From DASRAU01 sp036005805 (GTDB taxonomy: Bacteria > Acidobacteriota > Polarisedimenticolia > Gp22-AA2): DNA of 11,691 bases. The stretch's first letter is position 1, and each line of letters opens with the position of its first letter. The notes under the pieces are model-generated. The model was not told the DNA's origin and made no database searches. It was given only the letters and a program-made list of their open reading frames with translations. Shown here piece after piece: positions 1-7,603 of the stretch. The DNA lies in assembly GCA_036005805.1 (NCBI GenBank), contig DASYQE010000039.1:1-11691 (forward strand), in the 5' to 3' direction. The translations under genes and the position numbers were made by a program.

Positions 1-3
1 CGG

Positions 4-741
4 CTAGGATTTCATCAGGGCGTTGGTGAGCAGGAGCCCCCAGACCGAGCGACACACCTGGAAATCCCCCATCTGCGACGCCTCGCACATCTCCCCCAGG
101 GAGGTCGGCGTCCGGCACATGGTCAGAAGGGCCCGCTCCCCGGGAAACAGGGGCAGGGCCGCGGCGACGGCCTCGGCCTCGTTCGTGGCCAGGTACTCGG
201 CGTTGAGCCCGCCGACCTGCTCGTAGACGCGCGACCAGGAGGAGAGCTTCCGGACCCCTTCGAAGGCGGCGGTTCCCGCCGGCAGCTCGAGGCGGATGGT
301 CTCGGCCGCGACCGGCCCCGGCTCGAACGACCACTGGCCGGACGTCCGTTCGATCATGTTGAAGAGGATCCCGCGCACCTGCGCCCGGACCCATTTCTCC
401 ACGTCTGCGGGCTCGACCATCTTCATCCGGACCAGCACTTCCCCGAGACGATCGCGGGTGGCGAGGGCGATTTCGAGGGCGCGCAGGAGCTCCTGGAGCT
501 TGATGACACCGGCCTTGATCAGGACCTGGTTGAAGCGATCGTCCCGGTCGGTCGAAGCGGCGAACTGGATGCGGCCGTCCTGGAGCTGGGCCGTGCGCCG
601 CACGGGGCCGGTGACCGTGACGAGAGTGCCCGTGGCCCGCCTCGCCTGGAGATCGGCGAGGACGATCGGCAGGGTGGCGCTCTGGATCTCTCCCCGGAGA
701 GCGCCGTCGGATGGGTCCGGTGTCCGGGCGGGAACGCTCAT
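4..741 (-). CDS. DUF4388 (PATAN-type) domain protein
   Basis: Encodes 245 residues with no signal peptide or membrane helix, so it is probably cytoplasmic. Residues about 17-135 match the DUF4388 pattern: an N-terminal GEIQSATLPIVLADLQARRATGTL, a strand pair with LQDGRIQFAAS (53-63), then helices with RLGEVLVRMKMVEPADVEKWV (98-118) and QVRGILFNMI. The last 60 residues (LPLFPGERALLTMC, TSLGEMCEASQM) look like a small winged-helix-type tail. DUF4388 proteins are common in bacteria rich in two-component and Ser/Thr kinase signalling and often accompany response regulators; their biochemical role is poorly known. The ATG at 741 was chosen because the frame upstream runs into the previous gene as arginine-rich shadow sequence. 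AGGA lies close upstream. The gene ends at TAG three bases from the window edge. Confidence 0.88.
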   Translation of the reverse strand: MSVPARTPDPSDGALRGEIQSATLPIVLADLQARRATGTLVTVTGPVRRTAQLQDGRIQFAASTDRDDRFNQVLIKAGVIKLQELLRALEIALATRDRLGEVLVRMKMVEPADVEKWVRAQVRGILFNMIERTSGQWSFEPGPVAAETIRLELPAGTAAFEGVRKLSSWSRVYEQVGGLNAEYLATNEAEAVAAALPLFPGERALLTMCRTPTSLGEMCEASQMGDFQVCRSVWGLLLTNALMKS

Positions 742-760
742 GGTCCTGCACAACTTAGGT

Positions 761-777
761 CCCGGCGCAGGGCCGGG
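761..777 (-). other. Small GC-rich hairpin in the leader of the DUF4388 gene
   Basis: Six-base arms CCCGGC (761-766) and GCCGGG (772-777) surround a five-base loop. It lies about 20 bp upstream of the DUF4388 start on the minus strand. No T-run follows it, so it is not a standard intrinsic terminator; an attenuating or message-stabilising role is possible but untested. Confidence 0.3.
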
Positions 778-784
778 CAACACC

Positions 785-794
785 GCAGATCTGC
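785..794. repeat. 10-bp palindrome directly after the stop of the PEGA-PDZ gene
   Basis: GCAGATCTGC is a perfect palindrome that touches the TAA stop (795-797). With the hairpin at 761-777 it fills most of the 53-bp gap before the DUF4388 gene. It may be chance, or part of a structure that affects read-through into the last gene. Confidence 0.25.
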
Positions 795-3023
795 TTACTG
801 CAGCGACTGGAGGGCGCGGGACGCGGCCGCCGCGGCCGACGGGCCGTCGGGCGACTCGAGGGTGCTGCCGGCGGCCCTGGACGCCGCCTGCCACGCCGCC
901 CGCGCGCCGTCGGCGTCGCCGCGGCGCTGCGCGCACAGGCCGCGGTAGTAATCGACGGTGCCGGCGGAAATGCCGCTCCCCGGGGGAAGCGAGGCGCGCT
1001 GCAGCCCTTCGGCCAGGGCCTTGTCGTAGGCCCGGAAGTGCATGAGCGCGAGCCCGGTGTTGAGCGCCGCGACGCCGCGCGCCGTCTCGTCCGCCGCCGC
1101 CCGCGTGCGCAGCCGGTACTCGGCCAGGGCGCGGTTGTACAGGAGCGACGGATCGGTGAGCGACAGGAGCGCCGGCGCCTCGGCCGGCGTGATGCGGGTC
1201 GTGCGCGCGCCCTCGGACGACTGCAGCGCCAGGACCACCGCCGAGCGGACACCTCCCGCGCGGGCGCTTTCCGACTCGAGGGTGGCGAGGGCCTCGCGCG
1301 TCGTCGTCACCTTCCGGCTGCCGACGCCGGTGAGCCGATCGCCGACCCGGACCCCCGCCTTGGCGGCCGGGCTGCCGGCGAGCACGCGCGCCACCACCGG
1401 ACCACCGGGCGGAAGCGTCGTGTCGGCGAGGCCGAGCCCCCACAACGTGGCGTCCTCCGCCGGGGCGCTGTCGAGCCGGGCCACGAAGTCCGCGACCCCT
1501 TCGGGCTTGTCGAGCCGCAGGCGGACGATGTCGGCGGTGGTGTGGAGCGGCGAGTACAGGCCCAGCGTCCAGGCGTGCTCCGGATCGTCGGAGAGCGTCA
1601 GCCCGGCGAGCACCAGGTCCGCGCCCGCGCGGTCGGCCGCATCCTTCAGGATGTCCGGAGGCAGGAGCGTGCCGCCGCGCGCCGCGCGCGGGTCGGCGAT
1701 CATCCAGCGGACCACCGCGTCGCGGATCGACTGCTGCACCGACGGGACGCGCGCCACGTTGAGGGTCTTGAGTCCACGGCCGAGAGCGTCGAGCAGCGCT
1801 TTGTCCTCGTCGCTCCAGACCGCCCGGCCCCACTCGTCCAGCCGGAACGTGCCGACGTAGAGCAGCGTCGGCCGCAGCCGCACGTCGAGGGTGTTGACCT
1901 GGCCGGTCGTGAGGCGCACGCGCTCGCTCCAGCGGCCGACGCCGTCGCGCAGGACGGTGATCTCCCGGTCGCCGCCGCACAGCGAGGCGAGGGTCAGCGG
2001 GGTCGTCCCCTGCTTCTGGCCGTCCACCTGCACCTCCGCGCCGGACGGCACCGAGGTGATCTGCAGGCGGGTGCGCGACTCCTTGAGCACGACGGGCGCG
2101 AAGCGCAGCGGCCGATTCTCCTCGTCGAGATCGACCCGCACCACCACCGACTGGCTCTCGTAGCAGTCGCGGTCGAAGCGGACCTTGTGCTCGCCCGGCC
2201 TCACCAGCGGAACCTGCAACGGGCCGGAGGCCTGCTTCGCATCGAAGCCGTAGGTCGCCGCCAGTCCCTCGACCTCCGGCGTCGCCGGGCCGGCCGTCGT
2301 CCCGGCCGCCGTGTCGTCCACGGTCACGGTGACGCCGGTCGGGACGGTGATGAACTCCAGGGCCCGCTTGTTGGCGCGCAGGCGGACATTCCGGTCGAGA
2401 CGCGTGCCCCCGGCCGCGGTGATGGTCTCGATGTGCGGCTCGTAGCCGTCCATCTCGATGCGCAGCTCGTGGGTTCCCGACAGGACGCCGATCCCCTCCG
2501 GGCTCGATTCGACCGGGTCGCCGTCGATGCGCACCCGGGCGCGCGGCGGATCCACCTTGAGATCGAGGATGCCGACGGTCCGGGTGCGGACGCGGTCGAA
2601 CAGGTCCACCACCTTCGGCGACAGCGTCTGCCGGTCGATGGCGTAGGAGGGATCGACGCGCAGGAGCGCCGCGAAGTCGGCCTCGGCGGCGGCCGCGTTG
2701 CCGAGGTTGTACTGGGCCCGGGCGCGCAGGTCGTAGGCGGCGGCCAGCAGGCGCGACTCCTCGAAGCCCAGGTCGGACGGGCGCGTCTTCGCGCGCGGAT
2801 CGATCACCGCCCCCAGCTCTTTCACCGCGCTCTGGAAATCGAGCTCGTCGAGCCGCTCGCGCGCCCGGTCATAGGCGGCGCGCATCGCGGTCAGCTCCTT
2901 GGTCAGGTCCTCTTCCTCCTGCGCCGCCACCGGCGCCAGGAACGCCGGCGCCGCGACGATCGCCAAGGCGACGGCCAGGCCGAGCAGGAACGCGCGGCGG
3001 AACTCCATTGCGGGCGTCTTCAT
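795..3023 (-). CDS. Exported TPR-PEGA-PDZ-TPR multidomain protein
   Basis: Encodes 742 residues. A signal peptide (about 1-34, ending PVAA before QEEE) indicates export. Residues 36-145 are TPR-like helices (YNLGNAAAAEADFAALLRVDPSY). PEGA modules follow at 150-218 and 318-385, with a divergent PEGA-like stretch between (220-315). Residues about 386-525 are of unknown fold. A PDZ domain covers about 528-605 (PVVARVLAGSPAAKAGVRVGDRLTGVG), without any protease domain. TPR-like helices return at 625-742. Such a make-up suits a periplasmic adaptor or assembly scaffold. Its start overlaps the stop of the preceding gene (ATGA); no Shine-Dalgarno is evident, so translation is probably coupled. The PEGA at 318-385 resembles the second module of the operon's kinase. 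No enzymatic motif is seen and no specific function is known to me. Confidence 0.9.
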   Translation of the reverse strand: MKTPAMEFRRAFLLGLAVALAIVAAPAFLAPVAAQEEEDLTKELTAMRAAYDRARERLDELDFQSAVKELGAVIDPRAKTRPSDLGFEESRLLAAAYDLRARAQYNLGNAAAAEADFAALLRVDPSYAIDRQTLSPKVVDLFDRVRTRTVGILDLKVDPPRARVRIDGDPVESSPEGIGVLSGTHELRIEMDGYEPHIETITAAGGTRLDRNVRLRANKRALEFITVPTGVTVTVDDTAAGTTAGPATPEVEGLAATYGFDAKQASGPLQVPLVRPGEHKVRFDRDCYESQSVVVRVDLDEENRPLRFAPVVLKESRTRLQITSVPSGAEVQVDGQKQGTTPLTLASLCGGDREITVLRDGVGRWSERVRLTTGQVNTLDVRLRPTLLYVGTFRLDEWGRAVWSDEDKALLDALGRGLKTLNVARVPSVQQSIRDAVVRWMIADPRAARGGTLLPPDILKDAADRAGADLVLAGLTLSDDPEHAWTLGLYSPLHTTADIVRLRLDKPEGVADFVARLDSAPAEDATLWGLGLADTTLPPGGPVVARVLAGSPAAKAGVRVGDRLTGVGSRKVTTTREALATLESESARAGGVRSAVVLALQSSEGARTTRITPAEAPALLSLTDPSLLYNRALAEYRLRTRAAADETARGVAALNTGLALMHFRAYDKALAEGLQRASLPPGSGISAGTVDYYRGLCAQRRGDADGARAAWQAASRAAGSTLESPDGPSAAAAASRALQSLQ

Positions 3024-4693
3024 TTGAGGCGCACCACGGCCCCCGACTTGCGGCCGGCGAGGTACAGGCGTCCCTGCGCGTCCACTTCGAGCGCGGTGAT
3101 CGTCCCGGTGCGGTCGGTCACCAGGCGCGACGGTTTCACCACGGCGAGGCGCTTCCCCTGCGCGTCGCCGACGAAGATCCAGCCGGTGCCGCCGTCGAGG
3201 ACGAACAGGTCGCCGAGACCGTCCACCGCCAGCGCCGCCGGGTCCGCGGCCCCGAGCGGAGTCAGGTCGATGCGCTTCACCTCGCGGCCCTGCGCCAGCA
3301 CCACCACCGAGCGCGCCCGCGCGTCGAGCGCGTAGACGCCGCCCTCGTCCCCCGCGGCGATGTCCACGAAACGGCCGTCGCGTCCGGCGGGCGGACGCAC
3401 CGCCCCGACCAGCCGGCGGGCGCGGTCGTAGATGAGCACGGCGTTCTCGCGCCGGTCCACCATGTGCACGATCCCGAGCGCGTCGACCGCGATCGGCCCG
3501 AAGTCACCGGGAGTGTGTCCATCGGCGTCGCGCAGGTCGGTGCCGCTCCAGTTGCGCGTGTTGACCGCGATCTGCTCGCGGCCGGAGATGAACACCGCCA
3601 GCCCTTCGGCCGCGGCGACGTGATCGGGTCCCGGATGATCGATGCGCTCCTGGATGCGGCCGCGGGCGTCCAGGCGGAAGACCGCCGGGGTCTTCGGCGA
3701 CGCCGCGACGATGAGCCCCTGCGCATCGATGCTGAGGTCGCTGATGCCGCGAATCGGCTGGGCGTCCACGCCTCCGGCCGCGGGGCCGGCGCCGTAATCG
3801 GGATCCGGGCGGTACAGCGGCGTCCCCTCGCTCGAGGGCGCCTCGGAGGAAACCGGCGCGCCTTCGCGGCCTCCCCCGGCCGCGGCGACCGCCGGCTGCA
3901 GGCGCATGCGGTGCAGGAGCGTGAGTCGGTCGAGCGCCTGGGCGGCGAAGCGCGACTCGGGCGCCCGCTGGCGCAGCCGCTGCAGCATCAGCATCGCCTC
4001 CGGCGCGTCGTCCAGGAGCGACAGCGCCACGCCCTGGCGGTAGAGCGCCTCGGCGGCGAGCGGGCTCTCGGGATGCTCCTCGAGCATGCGGGCGAACATC
4101 TCGGAGGCGCGGGCCGCCCGGCCGCGCAGCAGATCGCACATGCCCGATCCGAAGAGGGCGTCGTCGGCCGCTTCGCTGTCCGCATAGATCTGCGCCGCGG
4201 TGGCGAAGCGCCCGCAGGCCTCGTCGAGGTTCAGGCGCGGGCCCGCCGGCTCGAACCCGAGGTAGCCCAGGCGCACGAGGGCGATCGGCGCCTCGCGCGA
4301 GGCGCGGTATTTCTGCGCCACCGTCTTGAGCAGATCGGTCGCCTGCTGCACCGACTGCGGCGAGGCGGACCCCATCTGCCCCCAGCCGGTCACGGGGACG
4401 AGCAGCTCGGCGGTCTTGAGCAGCGCCGCCGGGGCGAACGGGCTGTCGGGGAACTCCGTGGACACCCGCTTCAGGATGCGTCCCGCCTCGTCGCGGCGGC
4501 CGGAGCGCGCCGCCTCCATGCCCTGCGCGAAGAGACGCGCGTCGAGCGGCCGATCGTCGTCCTGGCTGCGGTCGGGCGCGGCGGCTGCCGCGCCCGTCAC
4601 GAGGAACAGCGCCGCGAGGAGCACCGCACCGCGCCGCCCGGGCACGGGACGCATCCGGGCTGCATCACGTCGCATCACGACTTCCGTCGGCAT
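3020..4693 (-). CDS. Exported TPR and NHL-like beta-propeller protein
   Basis: Encodes 557 residues from the ATG at 4693. Alternative starts are M7 (4675) and M14 (4654); the signal-peptide-like stretch begins at M14 (basic, then hydrophobic 22-39, ending in alanines), and no start has a strong Shine-Dalgarno, which fits coupling to the kinase gene through TGATG. Residues about 50-265 are TPR-like helices of the YfiO/YbgF style (FPDSPFAPAALL, HPESPLAAEALY, APESRFAAQAL). A Gly/Pro/Ser-rich linker (270-312) follows. Residues about 315-557 contain six repeating blades of the NHL type (IAVDALGIVHMVD, LAVDGLGDLFVLD, LEVDAQGRLYLAG). Both modules usually bind proteins or glycans; no catalytic residues are seen. 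It could be a periplasmic scaffold for the kinase modules, an inference from gene order. Confidence 0.88.
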   Translation of the reverse strand: MPTEVVMRRDAARMRPVPGRRGAVLLAALFLVTGAAAAAPDRSQDDDRPLDARLFAQGMEAARSGRRDEAGRILKRVSTEFPDSPFAPAALLKTAELLVPVTGWGQMGSASPQSVQQATDLLKTVAQKYRASREAPIALVRLGYLGFEPAGPRLNLDEACGRFATAAQIYADSEAADDALFGSGMCDLLRGRAARASEMFARMLEEHPESPLAAEALYRQGVALSLLDDAPEAMLMLQRLRQRAPESRFAAQALDRLTLLHRMRLQPAVAAAGGGREGAPVSSEAPSSEGTPLYRPDPDYGAGPAAGGVDAQPIRGISDLSIDAQGLIVAASPKTPAVFRLDARGRIQERIDHPGPDHVAAAEGLAVFISGREQIAVNTRNWSGTDLRDADGHTPGDFGPIAVDALGIVHMVDRRENAVLIYDRARRLVGAVRPPAGRDGRFVDIAAGDEGGVYALDARARSVVVLAQGREVKRIDLTPLGAADPAALAVDGLGDLFVLDGGTGWIFVGDAQGKRLAVVKPSRLVTDRTGTITALEVDAQGRLYLAGRKSGAVVRLK

Positions 4694-6777
4694 CAGAATT
4701 TCACCACGACGCGCTCGCTGCGGTCGGCGCGGATCGACACGCGTCGATCCTGCGTGGCGCCGTTGGGGACGAAGACCACCTTGATCGCGTGGTCGCCGGC
4801 GGCGATCGGCAGGTCGAGGATCGGCGTCACGTCCACGTAGGCGCCGTCCACGTAGACCCTGCAGTTGCTCGGCTGCGCCTGCACGGTCAAAGAGCCGAGC
4901 CCGGGGAAAACCGCGGCGGGGCGGATGGTCTCGCCCCCCTTCACGACCACCGGGATCGACGTCTTCGCGAAGACCTTGTCGTTGCGGACCACCAGCGTGT
5001 AGTTCCCTTCCTCGAGGGTCACGGGCTCGCTCGTGCTCCCGACGCGCGTCGTTCCCAGGAACACCTCGCCGGTCCAGCCCTTCGGGCGCGGCAGCGTCAC
5101 CGTCCCCCGCGGGATGGGAGCGAGCGCGACCGCCTTGAGCGCCTCCGCGACCTCGTCCCCATCTTGCCCCGCCGGGAAGGTTTTCGTCCACCGCCTGTGC
5201 CCGTCGAGGCGCAGCTCGACGGTGCGCTCCTGGCAGGCGTCCAGCTCGATCTCGACCGGGGTGACCTTGCCGGTGTCCCGGCCGTCGAGGCGCAGGCGCG
5301 CGCCTGGGGGCTCGGAGCCGATGGCCACCACCTGGCGTCGTTCCCGCATCTCGAGGACGAGCGGTCCCGGGAGGGACGCGAGGTCGGCGGCGCTTTTCTC
5401 GGTGATGCCTTCGAGACAGCCGGAGCGGGCGCGGATGGCATGCGTCTGCGGATCCGAGAGGGCCAGCACGACCTTTCGGTCCTGCACGCGGATGTCGTCG
5501 AGGAAGACGCTGCCGCCCGCGGGCTTCGTCTGCACGTCGACGCTGATGCGGGCGGCGCCGGACGGCGGCGCCTCCGCGGCCGGGCCCGCGGGAAGCGCGC
5601 TTCCGACCCCGGCGGCCTGCGCCGGTCCGGACGCCGGAAGACTGACGTTTCCGGGGCCGGGCCGCCCGAAGCGCCGGTCGCCGCGGTTGGCCCAGCGCGG
5701 GAAGACCGCCAGTCCGAGCAGCACCATGAAGACCAGCGCGCCAATCTTGATCGGATGGTGCGCCAGGAAGGTCGGCTGCGGACGCCGTGCGGAGACAGGT
5801 CCTCGCGACAGGCGCGCCGTCGCGTTCCCCGGCCGGCGGGCCGAGCCCATCGTCGGCGGTCCCGGGCGGGACGACGGCGGCAGGGTCGGAGCCGGACGTC
5901 CTCCCGGAGGACGCGACGGCAGCGGGAACGGCCGCGCCAGGGTTTCCGCCGGCAGATCGGAGAAGGCCTTGCGCAGGTCGGCGACCAGCGCCGCACCCGT
6001 CGGATAGCGGCGCGCCGGGTCCTTGGCGAGCGCCTTCTCGAGCACGGCGTGCACCGCCGGAGGCAGCGCCGGGTTGTGGGCGGTGGCCGGGCGCGGGTCC
6101 TCGTAGAGCACCCGGTAGATGATGGTCGAGATCGAGTCGGCCTCGAACGGCCGCACCCCGGTCAGCAGCTCGTACAGCACCACGCCGAGCGAGAAGAGAT
6201 CGCTCCGGCCGTCGAGGTCCTTCCCCTGGATCTGCTCCGGCGACATGTAGGACGGCGTGCCGAGGAGCACCCCCGACTGCGTCAGGCCGGCGCTCGGGTT
6301 CTTCGCCAGGCCGAAATCGGTCACCTTGAGGGTCCCGTCCTCCTGCACCATGAGGTTGGCCGGCTTGATGTCGCGGTGGATGACTTTCGCCTGGTGGGCG
6401 TAGTCGAGGGCGCCCGCGGCCTGGGTCATCAGCTCGAGGAGCCGCGCCGGCGGCAGCAGCGAGTCGGCGCGCGCGTAGCGCTCGAGGGTCATGCCGTCGA
6501 TGTACTCCATGGCGATGAACGACAGCCCGGCGTCCTCGCCGACGTCGAAGATGGTGACGATGTGGGGGTGCAGGAGGCGGCCGGCCGCCTGCGCCTCGCG
6601 CACGAAGCGCTGGCTGGTCTCGCGCGCCTCGTCTTCCGAGATCGCGGGGGACGTGGTCAGGGTCTTGAGGGCGACCTGCCGGTCGATCTTCGGATCGTGC
6701 GCCAGGAGCACCTGCCCCATGGCGCCGCGTCCGATCTCCCGGACGATCTCGAAGCGCCCCAGCTTCTTCGGGATCAC
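4693..6777 (-). CDS. Membrane Ser/Thr protein kinase (PknB type) with envelope-side PEGA-like modules
   Basis: Encodes 694 residues. The kinase domain (about 8-275) is complete: glycine loop GRGAMG (16-21), Lys38, alphaC Glu61, catalytic HRDIKPAN (Asp136, Asn141), DFG (Asp154-Gly156), SPE (179-181) and a possible activation-loop phosphosite at Thr166, Ser168 or Thr174. A proline/arginine-rich linker (280-340) leads to one membrane helix (about 343-360). Outside the cytoplasm lie four beta-rich, PEGA-like modules at about 410-478, 480-552, 557-624 and 628-694, with cysteines at 454, 515 and 639. PEGA domains are often found in bacterial surface-associated proteins; the ligand is unknown. The GTG start has GAGGGGG just upstream. 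The gene follows the response regulator by 16 bp, and its stop shares one base with the next start (TGATG), pointing to coupled expression. Confidence 0.95.
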   Translation of the reverse strand: MIPKKLGRFEIVREIGRGAMGQVLLAHDPKIDRQVALKTLTTSPAISEDEARETSQRFVREAQAAGRLLHPHIVTIFDVGEDAGLSFIAMEYIDGMTLERYARADSLLPPARLLELMTQAAGALDYAHQAKVIHRDIKPANLMVQEDGTLKVTDFGLAKNPSAGLTQSGVLLGTPSYMSPEQIQGKDLDGRSDLFSLGVVLYELLTGVRPFEADSISTIIYRVLYEDPRPATAHNPALPPAVHAVLEKALAKDPARRYPTGAALVADLRKAFSDLPAETLARPFPLPSRPPGGRPAPTLPPSSRPGPPTMGSARRPGNATARLSRGPVSARRPQPTFLAHHPIKIGALVFMVLLGLAVFPRWANRGDRRFGRPGPGNVSLPASGPAQAAGVGSALPAGPAAEAPPSGAARISVDVQTKPAGGSVFLDDIRVQDRKVVLALSDPQTHAIRARSGCLEGITEKSAADLASLPGPLVLEMRERRQVVAIGSEPPGARLRLDGRDTGKVTPVEIELDACQERTVELRLDGHRRWTKTFPAGQDGDEVAEALKAVALAPIPRGTVTLPRPKGWTGEVFLGTTRVGSTSEPVTLEEGNYTLVVRNDKVFAKTSIPVVVKGGETIRPAAVFPGLGSLTVQAQPSNCRVYVDGAYVDVTPILDLPIAAGDHAIKVVFVPNGATQDRRVSIRADRSERVVVKF

Positions 6778-6793
6778 TCGGCCCCCTCGACGG

Positions 6794-7603
6794 TCAGACG
6801 TGCGTGTCCGGATCGATGCGCGGCGTGAACGAGAGCAGCGGCAGGCGCTCCTCCCGCCCGCTGCGCGGATCGCGGAAACGGATGCCGCCCTGCACCCGGT
6901 CGTCGGCGTCGTACAGGGCGAGCGCCGCGCGGTTCAAGCGCGTCGCCAGCGCCTGGCCGAGCAGGATCGCCTGCTGCGCCGCGCCGGCCACCACCACCGA
7001 CAGGCCCACCGGCACGTGCACGCCCACCGGCCCGGTCTCGTCCCTCTCGGCGAGGGCCTTCTCCGCCTCGGCCTTCAAGGTGTCGAGCGCCTGGCTGAAA
7101 GCGATCTCGCCGTACTTCTTGCGGAACACGTCGAGGGCGCGCGGGTCCCAGCGAAGCATGACGATCTGCCCGCCCTCCATGACGCGCCGGCGGCGCTGCT
7201 GATCCATGTCGAGCGGCCCCGTGTCGTTCGGGTCGAACCGGCGCAGCAGGCGGCGGATGGTGTGCTCGAGGTCCTGGGTCTTGAACGGCTTGGTGATGTA
7301 GTCGTCCGCGCCGCAGTCCTTGCCCCAGAAGATGTCCTCCTGGCCCGAGCGCGCCGTCAGCAGGATCACCGGCGTCCGGCGTGTGCCGGGGTCGGACTTG
7401 ACGCGCCGGCAGATCTGGAAGCCGTTCACCTTCGGCATCATCACGTCGGCGATGATCAGGTCGGGGTGCTCGGCCTGGATGCGCTCCATGGCCCGCTCGC
7501 CGTCCTCCGCGAGCACCACGGTGTAGCCGAGCGTCTCCAGGCTCATCTGCAGGATGTCGCGCACCGCCTGGGAGTCGTCCGCCACGAGGATGGTCCCGCT
7601 CAT
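6794..7603 (-). CDS. Response regulator: REC domain plus degenerate GGDEF-like output domain
   Basis: Encodes 269 residues. The receiver domain covers about 1-120 and is intact: acidic pocket Asp9/Asp10, phosphoacceptor Asp53 (LIIADVMMPKVNG), Thr83 and Lys105 (TKPF). An arginine-rich linker (137-140) leads to residues 145-262, whose pattern resembles a GGDEF fold: a strand, FRKKYGEIAFSQAL in the place of the usual NDxxGHxxGDxxL segment, a pair of strands around VGLSVVVAG where GGDEF should stand, and a final PLLSFTPRID strand. The signature and metal-binding residues are missing, so diguanylate cyclase activity is unlikely. This assignment is my reading of the pattern, not a database match. 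Start ATG has AAGGAG 8 nt upstream and overlaps the stop of the DHp gene by four bases; the kinase gene follows after 16 bp. Confidence 0.9.
   Translation of the reverse strand: MSGTILVADDSQAVRDILQMSLETLGYTVVLAEDGERAMERIQAEHPDLIIADVMMPKVNGFQICRRVKSDPGTRRTPVILLTARSGQEDIFWGKDCGADDYITKPFKTQDLEHTIRRLLRRFDPNDTGPLDMDQQRRRRVMEGGQIVMLRWDPRALDVFRKKYGEIAFSQALDTLKAEAEKALAERDETGPVGVHVPVGLSVVVAGAAQQAILLGQALATRLNRAALALYDADDRVQGGIRFRDPRSGREERLPLLSFTPRIDPDTHV

Noticed and set aside
742..1980. N-terminal extension of the DUF4388 reading frame on the minus strand
   Set aside because: This part overlaps the PEGA-PDZ gene in another frame and is Arg/Pro/Gly-rich. The DUF4388 match begins only after the ATG at 741.
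1038..3335. Plus-strand ORF of 765 codons
   Set aside because: It lies antisense to the PEGA-PDZ gene and reads as Arg/His/Gly-rich sequence without any domain. Long antisense ORFs are expected at this GC content.
4694..5191. N-terminal extension of the TPR-propeller frame into the kinase gene
   Set aside because: It is out-of-frame translation of the kinase 3' end. A signal-peptide-like N-terminus begins only after the ATG at 4693.
4789..6828. Plus-strand ORF of 679 codons
   Set aside because: Antisense to the Ser/Thr kinase gene, whose motifs are complete; the plus-strand product is low in complexity and shows no motif.
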